Positions 51,038 through 60,784 are shown, numbered from the stretch's first letter. The stretch: DNA of 64,000 nt from Phycisphaerae bacterium (GCA_018052735.1 JAGPMT010000006.1:80066-144065), one strand, 5' to 3'. Made by a program: numbers and translations. The notes: generated by a model from the sequence alone, not told the origin.

Positions 51038-53185
51038 CTAAACAGCCCCGATCAATTGCGTTTCATAAAGCCGCTTGTAGAGACCGCAGGAGGCCATCAG
51101 TTCCTCATGCCGGCCTTGTGCGGCTATTCGTCCGCCGTCCATCACCACAATAAAATCGGCGGAAATGACCGTGCTGAAGCGGTGGGCAATCAAAAAGCAG
51201 GTGCGGTCTTTCATAATCGCTTCCAAAGCAGCGTGAATTTTGGCTTCGCTGTCGGCGTCTATCTGGCTCATCGCCTCATCGAAAATCAGGATTTTCGGAT
51301 TTTTCAGTATCGCCCGCGCAATAACTATCCGCTGGAGCTGGCCGCCGGAAAAACCGGCGTTGCTTTCGCCGATAAGGGTGTTGTAGCCGTCCGGCAGCGG
51401 CTCGATAAATTCATGGGCATAGGCCATCTTGGCCGCCCGCACAATCTCATCCATCGAGGCGCCGGGTTTGCTGTATGCGATGTTGTTGGCAATCGTGTCG
51501 TTGAAGGTAACCACCTGCTGTGTAACCAGACTGATTTGGTCCCGCAAGCTGGCCAGCGAGGCCTTGTGAATATCCTGTCCGTCAATGAGAATCCGTCCGC
51601 TGTCCGGCTCAAAAAAGCGGGGAATCAGGTTGACCAGCGTTGTCTTGCCTGAACCGTTGGGGCCGACCACAGCCACTGTCTTGCCGGCCGGCACGGTCAG
51701 GTTTACCCCTTTGAGGGCCGGCTGCAGGGAGCCGGGATAGGTAAAGGCAATATCTTCGAACACAATGTCCTTCTGAAGCGGCTTTAAGTCAAACGCTCCG
51801 GGCACTTCCGGCTCGCGCGGCTCATCGATAACCGCAAAAACCCGTTCGGCAGCCGCATTGGCCTGCTGGATAAAGTTCCACACATCCGACACCTTGCGGA
51901 CCGATTCGGCTGCCACTCCCAGCAGCCCAATCAGAATAAAAAATTCGCTGGACTGCAGCCGGCTGTACTGGCCGCTGACCCACGCCGCTCCCACGAGAAT
52001 CGCCCCGCACATGGCCAGCATCCCCAGAACATCCAGCAGCGGATTGATGCCCGCTTCGACCTTGGCAATCCGCAGATTCTGCTTCAGCAGCGCTTTATTG
52101 GCCTGCTGGTAGCGGTCGATTTCATATTCCTGCCGGTTGTAGACCTTCACAATCCGCAGCGCATTCATGGCATCCTGAATGCGCCCCAAAATATGCGCTG
52201 TTACCACCAGCGATTTTTTGGTGGCCTTCTTAATCTTCCTTCCCAGAATGGCAAATACGGCAATGACGGCCGGAGCCGAAGCCAGAAATATCGCCGTCAA
52301 CTGCCAGTTAATCTTAAACGCTACCGCCAGAGCTGCCGCCGCGGAAAACGGCTCCCGCACGGCCTTGCCCAGCAGCGTCTTAATGCCCTTGCCGCACATC
52401 GCCACATCGCCCAAAATCCGGCTGGTGGTGTCGCTTGTGCCGCGTGTCGAGAAGAAGCCGACCGACATATACAACACATGGCGAAATACATCTTCCCGAA
52501 TCCGCATAATGGCGATATTCACGATCTTTTCACCCAGATAATGCTGATAAAACCGAGCCAGACAGCGAAGAATCGTTATGGCCGTAACCGCAATCATCAG
52601 AACCACAATCGCCCTGAATTTGCTGTCGGCGGTTTCTTCGCGGGAGACATGGCCGACAACCCATTGCACCGCATCCGCATAAAAAGGCTTAGCCGGAGCC
52701 GGCATATCCAGTGTTTTGGCAGCTCCCTGTACCGGCTGCACCTCAATCTGCACCGGCTGGCCGACTGGACACACTGCCAGCAGCTCCTGCATCTGCTTGG
52801 CGGCCCGTGCTTGGCGGCCGCCGCAGGAAACGCCGATAATCCAGTTTTGAACCTCAAGGCCTGCTTGTTTTGCCCATCCTTTGTCGGCAATATGTATAAT
52901 CAGCAGCTGGCGGCTCATCGTCTCGGCCGACTCATACAAATCTGCCTTGCTGGGCAGATAGAACTCCATTCCATAGCGTTTACTGCAGATTTGCCGGTCC
53001 ACCCAGCCGTGCAGCCCTTCTTCGCCCATCATAACTTTCAGGACAGGAATCATCGTTACAATGCTGAACGACAGCATTCCTGCCATAATGACGCACCAGA
53101 ACAGCACCGCTACCAAACGCGGCCACTGCGGCCAAACATAATCCCAAATCCGCTTAAAAGCGGAGAAATTCGCTGTTTTTTCCAT
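51038..53185 (-). CDS. ABC exporter with a PDZ-like domain between the first membrane helices
   Basis: A 715-residue half-transporter. The first helix lies at about 20-45, then comes an extra ~130-residue extracytoplasmic part with a PDZ-like domain (~90-165): GWAKQAGLEVQNWIIGVSCG and QVQIEV-like strands near GQPVQIEVQPVQG. The usual MsbA-like helices follow (~190-460), and then the ATPase: Walker A GPNGSGKTTLVNLIPR, signature FSGGQLQRIVIARAI, Walker B ILIFDEAMSQID. MsbA-type exporters carry lipid-linked glycans or lipid A. A PDZ domain in the first loop is not part of known MsbA and could bind a partner or peptide tail. The start at 53185 has AAGGGAG; 28 upstream codons are ignored. Confidence 0.85.
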   Translation of the reverse strand: MEKTANFSAFKRIWDYVWPQWPRLVAVLFWCVIMAGMLSFSIVTMIPVLKVMMGEEGLHGWVDRQICSKRYGMEFYLPSKADLYESAETMSRQLLIIHIADKGWAKQAGLEVQNWIIGVSCGGRQARAAKQMQELLAVCPVGQPVQIEVQPVQGAAKTLDMPAPAKPFYADAVQWVVGHVSREETADSKFRAIVVLMIAVTAITILRCLARFYQHYLGEKIVNIAIMRIREDVFRHVLYMSVGFFSTRGTSDTTSRILGDVAMCGKGIKTLLGKAVREPFSAAAALAVAFKINWQLTAIFLASAPAVIAVFAILGRKIKKATKKSLVVTAHILGRIQDAMNALRIVKVYNRQEYEIDRYQQANKALLKQNLRIAKVEAGINPLLDVLGMLAMCGAILVGAAWVSGQYSRLQSSEFFILIGLLGVAAESVRKVSDVWNFIQQANAAAERVFAVIDEPREPEVPGAFDLKPLQKDIVFEDIAFTYPGSLQPALKGVNLTVPAGKTVAVVGPNGSGKTTLVNLIPRFFEPDSGRILIDGQDIHKASLASLRDQISLVTQQVVTFNDTIANNIAYSKPGASMDEIVRAAKMAYAHEFIEPLPDGYNTLIGESNAGFSGGQLQRIVIARAILKNPKILIFDEAMSQIDADSEAKIHAALEAIMKDRTCFLIAHRFSTVISADFIVVMDGGRIAAQGRHEELMASCGLYKRLYETQLIGAV

Positions 53186-53477
53186 AATCTCCCTTGTGTT
53201 TATAAAACGGGGATAATACCCCATGCCACAGTTGTCTTCAAGTCTAAAATCGACCGGCCTTCTCTCCAAAAAGTCTGCTGATTGGCCTGCACTTTCAGGC
53301 GAAACTTTGCTTAACGGCTTCCTTCCGTCAGCAAGTCCAACAGCAAATCATTTCCAAATACCCCGCAATAGCCGCAGCCGTCCATCCCCCAATCGGCCGT
53401 TTGGTTCTATGTTGTTTCTGTCAATTCCGTCTGTGTCGGCCGCCGCGGGGACAGCCAAGCCCATTCCGGCTGTCTGC

Positions 53478-54494
53478 TTACACCCGGTCGGCATACATCC
53501 GCTGGTAGTACTGCTGATAATCGCCGGAAACAACATGGCTGAGCCAATCATTGTTGGCCAGATACCAATCGATTGTCCGTGCAAGACCTTCGGAAAATGT
53601 TACCGTCGGCTTCCAGCCCAGTTCTGCTCTGATTTTGGAGGCATCAATCGCATAGCGTCGGTCATGGCCGGGGCGGTCTTTGACGTGGGTTATCAAGGAA
53701 CGGGGCTTGTTCAGCCGCTGCAGAATCAGCCCGACGACCTCCAAATTTGTCTTTTCGCTGCTGCCGCCGATATTGTAAACCGTCTGCGGGCGGCCTTCGG
53801 TCAGCACCTTCCAGACAGCCGTGCAGTGGTCGTACACATACAGCCAGTCGCGCACATACAGCCCATCGCCGTAGACCGGCAGGGGCTTGTCGTGAAGGGC
53901 ATTGTGAATCATCAGCGGTATCATCTTTTCAGGAAACTGAAACGGCCCGTAATTGTTGGAACACCGCGTAATGATGTACGGCAGATTGTAGCTGCGGCCG
54001 AAGGAGCGGACCAGCATATCCGCCGCCGCCTTGCTGGCCGAGTAGGGAGAATTCGGATTCAGCGGCGTCGCTTCCGTAAAGCTGCCCTCCGGACCTAACT
54101 CGCCATAGACCTCATCGGTGGAAATCTGGATAAAGCGTTCGATTTTCTTGTCCAGCGCAATTTTCAGCAGATTGAGGGTTCCTTTGACATTGGTCTCAAT
54201 AAACACATCCGGCTCCATCAGAGAGCGGTCCACATGGCTTTCGGCCGCAAAATTGATGATCGCCTGCACCCCGTAGGTATCGATCAGCCCTGCTGCACAG
54301 GACGCATCGCAGATATCGCCTCTGACAAAAATATGCCGGGGATGGTCAATATAGCCGGCAAGATTTTCCAGATTGCCGGCGTAGGTCAGTTTGTCCAGAT
54401 TGACAATCCGCGTATCGGGGTGCTCATCCAGCACCATCCGTACAAAATTGGCGCCGATAAAGCCGGCTCCGCCGGTTACCAGTATGGTCCTCAT
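53478..54494 (-). CDS. rmlB: dTDP-glucose 4,6-dehydratase
   Basis: Converts dTDP-glucose to dTDP-4-keto-6-deoxyglucose, the branch point for rhamnose and for the 3-formamido sugar of this island. The 338 residues are an extended SDR: NAD loop VTGGAGFIGANFVRMV, ADESHVDRS-type loop FAAESHVDRSLMEP, catalytic STDEVYGELG and YSASKAAADMLVRSF, and RCSNNYGPFQFPEKMIP. Last of the rmlACDB operon, with an ATGA overlap with rmlD. Confidence 0.97.
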   Translation of the reverse strand: MRTILVTGGAGFIGANFVRMVLDEHPDTRIVNLDKLTYAGNLENLAGYIDHPRHIFVRGDICDASCAAGLIDTYGVQAIINFAAESHVDRSLMEPDVFIETNVKGTLNLLKIALDKKIERFIQISTDEVYGELGPEGSFTEATPLNPNSPYSASKAAADMLVRSFGRSYNLPYIITRCSNNYGPFQFPEKMIPLMIHNALHDKPLPVYGDGLYVRDWLYVYDHCTAVWKVLTEGRPQTVYNIGGSSEKTNLEVVGLILQRLNKPRSLITHVKDRPGHDRRYAIDASKIRAELGWKPTVTFSEGLARTIDWYLANNDWLSHVVSGDYQQYYQRMYADRV

Positions 54495-55339
54495 AGCATC
54501 TCCAAATAATCGTTAAGCATTTCCTGCCAAGAGCGTATCGGGGTTCCCAGCAGGGTTTGCAGCTTGGTGCAATCAAAGCAGCTGTTAAGCGGCCGGCGGG
54601 CAGCCGTCTTGAAATCCGCACTGCGGCACGGCCTGACAGGCGTTTGAATGCCCAGCCGCTCAAACAGATAACAAGTCATCTCATAGCGGCTGACGCAGCC
54701 GCCGGCGGCCAGATGAAACAGCCCTTCGGGGAAATCCGTTCGCATCAGCATCCGGCAGAGAATCCGGGCCGCATCCAATGTATGGGTTGGACAGCCCACT
54801 TGGTCAGCGACCACCTGAACCTCGCTGCGCTGGCGGGCTGCCTCGGTAATCTTGGTAATGAAGTTTCGTCCGTGCCGGCCGTAGGTCCACTGCACCCGCA
54901 CAATGCACCAGCGGCAGCCGGATTCGGCCAGCAGCACTTCGCCCAGCAGCTTGGAACTGCCGTACACATTGACAGGACAGGGCTTGTCGCTTTCGGCATA
55001 GGGACCATCCTTTGTGCCGTCAAAAACAAAATCCGTGCTGATATGCACCACCGGCAGGCCGGCTTCTTTTGCAATCTGCCCCAGCCGGCCGACAGCATAC
55101 CCGTTGACCTGATTGGCCAGCGCCACCCGGCTTTCGGCCATCTCGACATCGGTAAATGCCGCACAATTGACAATCGCATCTGCCCCTTCAGCAGCCCGCT
55201 CCAGTGCCTGCGGGTCGGTTATATCCAGTTCGGGCAAATCAAAACTCCGCACGCCCAAGCCGCAGTCCTGCGCTGCCTGCGCCAAATCACGGCCCAGCAT
55301 TCCCCGACCGCCGAGAATGGTTATCGACTGGATGGCCAT
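54491..55339 (-). CDS. rmlD: dTDP-4-dehydrorhamnose reductase
   Basis: The last step of dTDP-L-rhamnose synthesis. The 282 residues show the NADPH loop ILGGRGMLGRDLAQAA, INCAAFTDVEMAES-type region, catalytic VHISTDFVFDGTKDGPY and YGSSKLLGEVLL. It starts three bases after the rmlC stop and overlaps rmlB by four bases. Confidence 0.95.
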   Translation of the reverse strand: MAIQSITILGGRGMLGRDLAQAAQDCGLGVRSFDLPELDITDPQALERAAEGADAIVNCAAFTDVEMAESRVALANQVNGYAVGRLGQIAKEAGLPVVHISTDFVFDGTKDGPYAESDKPCPVNVYGSSKLLGEVLLAESGCRWCIVRVQWTYGRHGRNFITKITEAARQRSEVQVVADQVGCPTHTLDAARILCRMLMRTDFPEGLFHLAAGGCVSRYEMTCYLFERLGIQTPVRPCRSADFKTAARRPLNSCFDCTKLQTLLGTPIRSWQEMLNDYLEML

Positions 55340-55342
55340 CGT

Positions 55343-55900
55343 TCAACCTCGATACGCCGGCAGACGCTCCGGGGCAATCTGGCTCAGCAGCGGCAGGCGG
55401 CTGTCTTTTTCCGAAAGAATCGGCTGGTCAATCGGCCAATCGATTCCCAGCGACGGGTCATTCCATAAGATGCCGCCTTCGTAATGGGGCTGGTAAAAGT
55501 CCGTGCATTTGTACGAAAACAAGGCCGTCTGGCTCAACACGCAAAAGCCGTGGGCAAAGCCGGCGGGAACATAAAACTGCCGGCGGTTGTCCGCTGAAAG
55601 GCGGCAGGTAACCGCCTGACCAAAGGTTGGACTGCCCCGGCGGATATCCACCGCCGCATCAAAGACCTCGCCTTCCAGCACCTGAACCAGCTTGCCCTGC
55701 CCCTGCGGATGCTGGAAGTGCAGCCCGCGCAGCACGCCCCGGTGCGAAAACGACAGATTATCCTGAACAAAGTCCGCATCCACACCCGCCTGTGTATAGC
55801 GCTGGCGGTTCCACGTTTCCATAAAGAAGCCGCGATGGTCCGCAAACATCTGCGGCTCCAGAATCACCACCCCCTCGATAGCCGTCTGGATAACCTTCAT
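55343..55900 (-). CDS. rmlC: dTDP-4-dehydrorhamnose 3,5-epimerase
   Basis: A cupin epimerase of 185 residues. Marks are [19 protein letters not shown], the catalytic histidine in [32 protein letters not shown] stretch, and [15 protein letters not shown]. It overlaps rmlA by four bases and precedes rmlD by three, so the operon order is A-C-D-B. Confidence 0.95.
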   Translation of the reverse strand: MKVIQTAIEGVVILEPQMFADHRGFFMETWNRQRYTQAGVDADFVQDNLSFSHRGVLRGLHFQHPQGQGKLVQVLEGEVFDAAVDIRRGSPTFGQAVTCRLSADNRRQFYVPAGFAHGFCVLSQTALFSYKCTDFYQPHYEGGILWNDPSLGIDWPIDQPILSEKDSRLPLLSQIAPERLPAYRG

Positions 55901-56778
55901 TCCCGCGGCCCCCCGACAAGCCGCAGCAGGTATTGGCCGTAGTGATTTTTATTCAGCCCTGCTGCCAGCGCCAGCACTTGTTCCTCATCAATCCAGCCCT
56001 GACGGTAGGCAATCTCTTCAGGACAGCAAATCATCAGCCCCTGCCGCTGCTGAACTGTCTGGACAAAATTGCCCGCCTGCAGCATTGCATCGGGCGTGCC
56101 TGTATCCAGCCAAGCAATGCCCCTGCCCAGCAATTGCACATAAAGCTGTCCCTGCCGCAGATATGCACGGTTCAAATCGGTAATTTCCAACTCCCCGCGT
56201 GCCGAGGGCTTCAGTTGGGCAGCCAAAGCCGGCGCTTGGGCATCATAAAAATACAGCCCCACCGCCGCATAATTGGATTTCGGCTGTGCCGGCTTTTCCT
56301 CAATGCCGGCCACCGCTCCGCTGCTGTCCAGCTCAATAACGCCGTAGCGTTCGGGGTCGCGGACATAATAGCCGAATATCGTCGCTCCCGACGGCCGGGC
56401 GATGGCCTGCTGCAGGGCTTCGGTCAGCCCGTGCCCATAGAAAATGTTGTCTCCCAGAATCAGGCAGGATGGACAGCCGCCCAGAAATGTTCGTCCAATC
56501 AGGAATGCCTGCGCCAGACCTTCCGGCCGCGGCTGTACGGCATACTCCAAATGCAGTCCCCACTGGCTTCCGTCGCCCAGCAGCATGCGGTACTGGGGCA
56601 GGTCGTGCGGAGTCGAAATCACCAGAATGTCCCGAATGCCGGCCAGCATCAATACACTCAGCGGATAATACACCATCGGCTTGTCATAGACCGGCAGAAG
56701 CTGCTTGCTGACGGCCTGCGTGGCCGGATACAGCCGCGTTCCGCTGCCGCCGGCCAGAATGATTCCTTTTCGGTTCAT
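55897..56778 (-). CDS. rmlA: Glucose-1-phosphate thymidylyltransferase
   Basis: The first committed step to dTDP-sugars, joining dTTP and glucose-1-phosphate. The 293 residues begin [18 protein letters not shown] with the nucleotidyltransferase signature, then [16 protein letters not shown] and the metal region [11 protein letters not shown], and [15 protein letters not shown]. The start at 56778 has AAAGGA seven bases upstream; 11 further codons are ignored. It heads rmlACDB with a clear promoter at 56811-56839. Confidence 0.97.
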   Translation of the reverse strand: MNRKGIILAGGSGTRLYPATQAVSKQLLPVYDKPMVYYPLSVLMLAGIRDILVISTPHDLPQYRMLLGDGSQWGLHLEYAVQPRPEGLAQAFLIGRTFLGGCPSCLILGDNIFYGHGLTEALQQAIARPSGATIFGYYVRDPERYGVIELDSSGAVAGIEEKPAQPKSNYAAVGLYFYDAQAPALAAQLKPSARGELEITDLNRAYLRQGQLYVQLLGRGIAWLDTGTPDAMLQAGNFVQTVQQRQGLMICCPEEIAYRQGWIDEEQVLALAAGLNKNHYGQYLLRLVGGPRE

Positions 56779-56810
56779 AGCGTTCCTTTTCTCTCTTAAA
56801 GACGGCCGCA

Positions 56811-56839
56811 ATTGTAAGAGAAAAAACCTGCAGGGTCAA
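56811..56839 (-). promoter_or_regulatory. Sigma70-type promoter of rmlACDB
   Basis: On the minus strand TTGACC (56839-56834) and TACAAT (56816-56811) are spaced by 17 bases, about 33 bases before the rmlA start. Confidence 0.75.
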
Positions 56840-56986
56840 ATCCAAATACTGATGCAGCATCCAAAGCCGGCTGGCGGCTTGGCCGCTATACAGAGACTTT
56901 TTTGCTTTTGTATCCGGTAATAATCTATCTTTATTTGCGAAATAGGCAAAATTGCGGTTTTATTTGGATAATCTATCGCTTTTTTC

Positions 56987-57014
56987 TTGAAATGCAGACG
57001 CCGATAGGTATAGT
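56987..57014 (+). promoter_or_regulatory. Promoter of the SurA-like gene, with upstream repeats
   Basis: TTGAAA (56987-56992) and TATAGT (57009-57014) are spaced by 16 bases, 60 bases before the ATG. GCCGATAG precedes the -10. The decamer ATAATCTATC occurs upstream at 56920-56929 and 56968-56977. Confidence 0.6.
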
Positions 57015-57074
57015 GTTTTGTTTTATAACTCGTTTTGATAACAGGGATTTTGTTCGAAAAGGCAGGAATTAGGT

Positions 57075-59315
57075 ATGAATTTTGTCAAGTGGGTCCGCAA
57101 GAACAACCGCAAAATAATGGTGTTTGTGGTCATTTTCTGTATGGTGTCGTTTGTCATCGGCTCGTTCGGCATCAAAATATTGGTCAGCATGTTCGGCGGC
57201 GGCACGAACCGGCTGATCGGCACCTACGACGGCGGCAAAATCAAGAGCCGTCAGTATCTTGCGGCGCAGAATGAGCTGGCGGTGCTGCGGATGCTGTGGG
57301 CTGACCGGATGCTGGCAGCTCAAAGCAGTCAGGGGCTTAGCGGTCCGCTGCTGATTCACCTGCTGTTTCCCGATTCCCAGTTTGCCGGTGAAATCGCCTC
57401 CTCTATCAAACAGGCAGCCCGCAGCGGACAGATGAACCTGTCGCAGGAGGAAGTGGATGCATACTTCAGCCGGCGTCCCGAGCGGGCGGAGATTTTGTGG
57501 ATTCTCCTCAAGCAGGAAGCCTACCGTGCCGGCTGCATTCTGCCGACCGACAGCGCCGGCGAAACCCTTCGCCGTGCGATACCTGCAATGACTGGAAACC
57601 AGCTCGATGCAGCACAGCTGGTCAACCAAATCATCACCAAAACCAACATGTCCGAACAGGACATCCTGCGCACCTTTGCCGACCTGATGAGTGTGCTGGC
57701 GTATGCCAATCAGGTGATGGACAGTCAGGATGTCACCATCAACCAGATTAAGGCCTCGCTGGGGCGCAGCAAGGAGCGCATCGACGCCGAGTTTGTTCAA
57801 ATCCCCGCCTCTTGGTTTGCCGATGCCGAGACCAACTTTTCCGAAGACCAGATTCAGCAGCACTTCAACACCTACAAAAACGCCCTGCCCAACCTGCCGA
57901 CCGAGTCCAATCCCTTCGGTTTCGGCTATAAACTGGGCAAGCGGGTGCAGCTGGAATATCTGGTCGTCAAGTTAGACGAGGTCAAGAAACTGATTGAAAA
58001 ACCCACGGCCGATGCCGTCGAGAGCTATTACAGCCGCAATATCAGCCAGTTCCAGACGTCCGTGCCGTCCGATCCGAACAATCCCGACTCCGAAAAAATC
58101 ACCACAACCCGTCCATTCGCCGAAGTGGAGGCGATGATTCGCCAAAGGATTGAAGACGAGCGCACGCAGGCGCAGGCCGCCCTGATCTTCAACGACATCC
58201 GCAGCCAGACCGAGGCGGGCTTTGAGTCGCTCAATGTCGATGAGGCCGCTGTCGAGCAGCTGCAGAAAGCCGCCGGCGACTACGAAGCCGCTGCCAAGGC
58301 CGTTTCGCAGAAATATGCCGTCCCCGTCGTCAGCGGCAAAACCGGCTGGCTGACAGCGGAGACTTTCAGCAATGACGAGATACTGGGCAGCTTCAGCATG
58401 CAGCGGGGCCAGACTTATCTGCGGCTGGCCGATTTGGCGTTTGCGGTTACACCCAACAAGCCCGAGCGGCCGCTGATTGGACTGCCGTCGATTCGGATGT
58501 GGGAAAATATCGGCCCGCTCAGCGGCGGCTGGTATTCTCGTCAGGAAAGCAAATACTACCGGCTGATGACGCTGGTGCGGGTAATCGGCATACAGGAGGC
58601 CCAAACACCCGACAGCATCGATGTGGCGTTTGACACCCGCGGGATGGTTCTGTTTGACCAGCAGCCCCCTGCCAAGCCGTTCAGTCTGCGCGATAAGGTG
58701 CTCCAAGACCTGCGGACCCTCCGCGGCATGGAAATCGCCAAAGCACGGGCGGAAGAAGTGGCCGCTCTGGCCGCTCAAAAGGGCTGGGAGGAAGCCGTCA
58801 AGGACTACAACAACCGCTATGCCAAAGCAGCAGACGACCCCAACCAGATAACCGACACCCAAGCCATTGAAATCGGTTCGCTCAAGCAGCAGCTGCGTGC
58901 TGCGTCAGCCGAAATCGAAACGGCCAAGCGCATCATGCAGGAAAATCCCGCCTCGGCACAGTACATCCAGCAGCGGCTCAACAGCAATATGCTGACCAAC
59001 AAGCTCTATGCCCTGCTGCCCGAAAACGCCGAATCGACCGGCACGATTCAGAAAGTCCTGCCGTTTGAGCCGCAGGCGGCCTGCTATGTCGTCAAATCGG
59101 TGACGCGCAAGCCGGCCACCGAAAAGGATTATCTGGACGGCAAGGCCCAGACGGCTCTCCAGCTCAATGCGATGCATTCGGCCGCCCTGCCGCTGATGCA
59201 CTTTGATCCTTCCAGAATTCTTCAGCGGATGGGCTATCAGTCGAAAACGCCTCATGAGGAAATAGACCTGAAAACACGTCCGGAACAGCTGCCGATGCCC
59301 GACGAGGTGCTGTAA
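57075..59315 (+). CDS. Membrane-anchored SurA-N/PpiD-like chaperone
   Basis: The 746-residue protein has a cytoplasmic N-terminus (MNFVKWVRKNNRKIM), one membrane helix at about 15-38 and a large exported part. The first ~200 exported residues have the helical features of SurA N-terminal chaperone domains (DGGKIKSRQYLAAQNELAV). The remainder is long and helix-rich with repeats of Ala/Gln/Glu. I see no parvulin rotamase motif, so it resembles PpiD, whose rotamase is inactive, and probably helps fold exported proteins. The N-terminal KWVRKNNRKIMVF is typical of PpiD-like anchors. It is followed after two bases by a small membrane protein gene, suggesting a three-gene transcript. Confidence 0.8.
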   Translation: MNFVKWVRKNNRKIMVFVVIFCMVSFVIGSFGIKILVSMFGGGTNRLIGTYDGGKIKSRQYLAAQNELAVLRMLWADRMLAAQSSQGLSGPLLIHLLFPDSQFAGEIASSIKQAARSGQMNLSQEEVDAYFSRRPERAEILWILLKQEAYRAGCILPTDSAGETLRRAIPAMTGNQLDAAQLVNQIITKTNMSEQDILRTFADLMSVLAYANQVMDSQDVTINQIKASLGRSKERIDAEFVQIPASWFADAETNFSEDQIQQHFNTYKNALPNLPTESNPFGFGYKLGKRVQLEYLVVKLDEVKKLIEKPTADAVESYYSRNISQFQTSVPSDPNNPDSEKITTTRPFAEVEAMIRQRIEDERTQAQAALIFNDIRSQTEAGFESLNVDEAAVEQLQKAAGDYEAAAKAVSQKYAVPVVSGKTGWLTAETFSNDEILGSFSMQRGQTYLRLADLAFAVTPNKPERPLIGLPSIRMWENIGPLSGGWYSRQESKYYRLMTLVRVIGIQEAQTPDSIDVAFDTRGMVLFDQQPPAKPFSLRDKVLQDLRTLRGMEIAKARAEEVAALAAQKGWEEAVKDYNNRYAKAADDPNQITDTQAIEIGSLKQQLRAASAEIETAKRIMQENPASAQYIQQRLNSNMLTNKLYALLPENAESTGTIQKVLPFEPQAACYVVKSVTRKPATEKDYLDGKAQTALQLNAMHSAALPLMHFDPSRILQRMGYQSKTPHEEIDLKTRPEQLPMPDEVL

Positions 59316-59317
59316 TC

Positions 59318-59752
59318 ATGCAGACACAGCCGAACATGCAGACCGTTTTTGACAAAGCCCTGCGGCTGGCTATCGTTGGACTGGCCGCATGGGTGGTGCC
59401 GGGGGCCGGCCATTGGCTCATCGGCGAGCGGAAGCGGGCGGTGATTTTGTTTGCGGTGATAGCGGGTCTGTTTATCACCGGCCTGTATGTCGGCTCCATC
59501 GGGGTGGTGGATTGGGTCAGTGGGCGCATCTGGTTTTACGCCCAGATTCTCTGCTCGCCGGCCGTCGGGATACTGGGCAGCTTCACCAAGAACGGTCGCT
59601 TTCCCACCTACGGCCGCCCCTGCGATATCGGCCAAATATACACCGGCATTGCAGGACTGCTGAACCTGCTGAGCATCTTAAGCGCCGTGTATATGGCCTA
59701 CTGCGGACGCGGTGAACTGATTGGTCAGGAGGAGGACGGCGTCAATGAATGA
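59318..59752 (+). CDS. Small polytopic membrane protein (DUF6677-like)
   Basis: A 144-residue protein with about four membrane helices. It has the Gly/Pro-rich stretch AAWVVPGAGHWLIGERKRAV near the start, as in DUF6677-like and TM2-like proteins of planctomycetes, and ends in an acidic tail. Function unknown. It begins two bases after the SurA-like gene and overlaps the next small gene, so the three are probably co-expressed. Confidence 0.72.
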   Translation: MQTQPNMQTVFDKALRLAIVGLAAWVVPGAGHWLIGERKRAVILFAVIAGLFITGLYVGSIGVVDWVSGRIWFYAQILCSPAVGILGSFTKNGRFPTYGRPCDIGQIYTGIAGLLNLLSILSAVYMAYCGRGELIGQEEDGVNE

Positions 59753-59987
59753 GTGGATTGTAGCGGCCTTTACCGCCCCCGAGCAGATAGGAACCACACC
59801 GGGATCGCTGCTGTGGATGTTTCCGCTGCTGGCAGCCATTGCAATAGTGTATAAGGCCACCAAGATGCGGGCCCTGCTGTGGCGGCGGTTTCTGGTCGAA
59901 TCGGCCGTGCTGTTTGCCACCGTCAGCGGCTTTATGATTCTGGCGATTGTTGTGCTGAATCTGCTCAGCTGGCTGATAACCGGCTAA
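59745..59987 (+). CDS. 80-residue membrane protein
   Basis: The start MNEWIVAAFTAPEQIG at 59745 has GGAGGA upstream and overlaps the end of the preceding gene by eight bases. Two membrane helices are predicted (about 22-38 and 50-78), with a basic segment KATKMRALLWRRF between them. No known motif. The 3' end overlaps the convergent rnc gene by four bases. Probably a partner of the preceding membrane protein, inferred only from the overlap. Confidence 0.7.
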   Translation: MNEWIVAAFTAPEQIGTTPGSLLWMFPLLAAIAIVYKATKMRALLWRRFLVESAVLFATVSGFMILAIVVLNLLSWLITG

Positions 59988-60691
59988 TCGCTGCCGGCCG
60001 CCGGACCGCCCATCAGCCCCAGCTGACACAGCGCATTGTAGGCCGCTTTCTGTTCGGCTTCTTTTTTGGTAATCCCCCATGCCGAATCAAACCGCAGATG
60101 CCGCACCACAACAGCAATCTCAAAGCATTTGTTGTGGTCGGGGCCTTTCTCGTCCAGCAGGTCATAAATCGGCATGCAGCCGTATTCCTGCTGGCAGTAC
60201 TGCTGCAGCAGCGATTTGTAGTTTTCCTGATGCTGCTGGGCATCGGCCTCCACAAACAGCGGCTCATACAGCCGGCAGATAAAGGTCTTGGCCGCTTCCA
60301 TTCCGCCGTCCAGATAGATGGCGGCGATAGCCGACTCCAGACTGGCTGCCGCAATCGAGCCGGCCAGCGCGCGGCTGCTTTCCATTCCCCGTCCCAGCCG
60401 CAGATGCCCCGGCAGCCCCAGCTGGTGGGCCAGTTCAGCACAGACCTTGCGCGACACCAGACGGCTTTTTATCTTGGTCAGATCCCCTTCGAGATAGTCG
60501 GGAAAACGCTCAAACAGCGATTGGCAGATCACCAGCGACAGCACCGCATCGCCCAGAAATTCCAGACGCTCGTTGCTGCGGCGCCGGTCGTCGGCTGCAG
60601 ACGCATGCAGAAACGCTTCTTCGAGAAGCTGCGGATTGTTGAATTGATAGCCCAGCGCCTCTTCTATCTGCCGGGCGGCTTGTGCATCCAT
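59984..60691 (-). CDS. rnc: Ribonuclease III
   Basis: Cleaves double-stranded RNA in rRNA and mRNA processing. The 235 residues show the catalytic signature NERLEFLGDAVLSLVI (residues ~40-55), the second acidic site near ALAGSIAAASLESAIAAIYL and a C-terminal dsRNA-binding domain from about 160 (DHNKCFEIAVVVRHLRFDSAWG then KKEAEQKAAYNAL). CAGGAG precedes ATG. It is a single-gene unit facing the SurA-like group. Confidence 0.95.
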   Translation of the reverse strand: MDAQAARQIEEALGYQFNNPQLLEEAFLHASAADDRRRSNERLEFLGDAVLSLVICQSLFERFPDYLEGDLTKIKSRLVSRKVCAELAHQLGLPGHLRLGRGMESSRALAGSIAAASLESAIAAIYLDGGMEAAKTFICRLYEPLFVEADAQQHQENYKSLLQQYCQQEYGCMPIYDLLDEKGPDHNKCFEIAVVVRHLRFDSAWGITKKEAEQKAAYNALCQLGLMGGPAAGSD

Positions 60692-60784
60692 AATTGCTCC
60701 TGACAGCTGTCAGGCAAGCAGATTGCGAAGGCCGCTGCCTCCAGCGGCGTTCGGAATATGCCTGCCGTTTGTTTTTAGTTTACT

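Noticed and set aside
52193..53281. Open frame of 362 codons on the plus strand
   Set aside because: It is the complement of the ABC exporter membrane domain and is rich in His, Arg and Gln, as expected of a shadow frame.
53348..53584. 78-codon minus-strand frame after rmlB
   Set aside because: Its first part overlaps the rmlB end in another frame and the rest (53186-53477) shows no ribosome site or motif; I regard the gap as non-coding.
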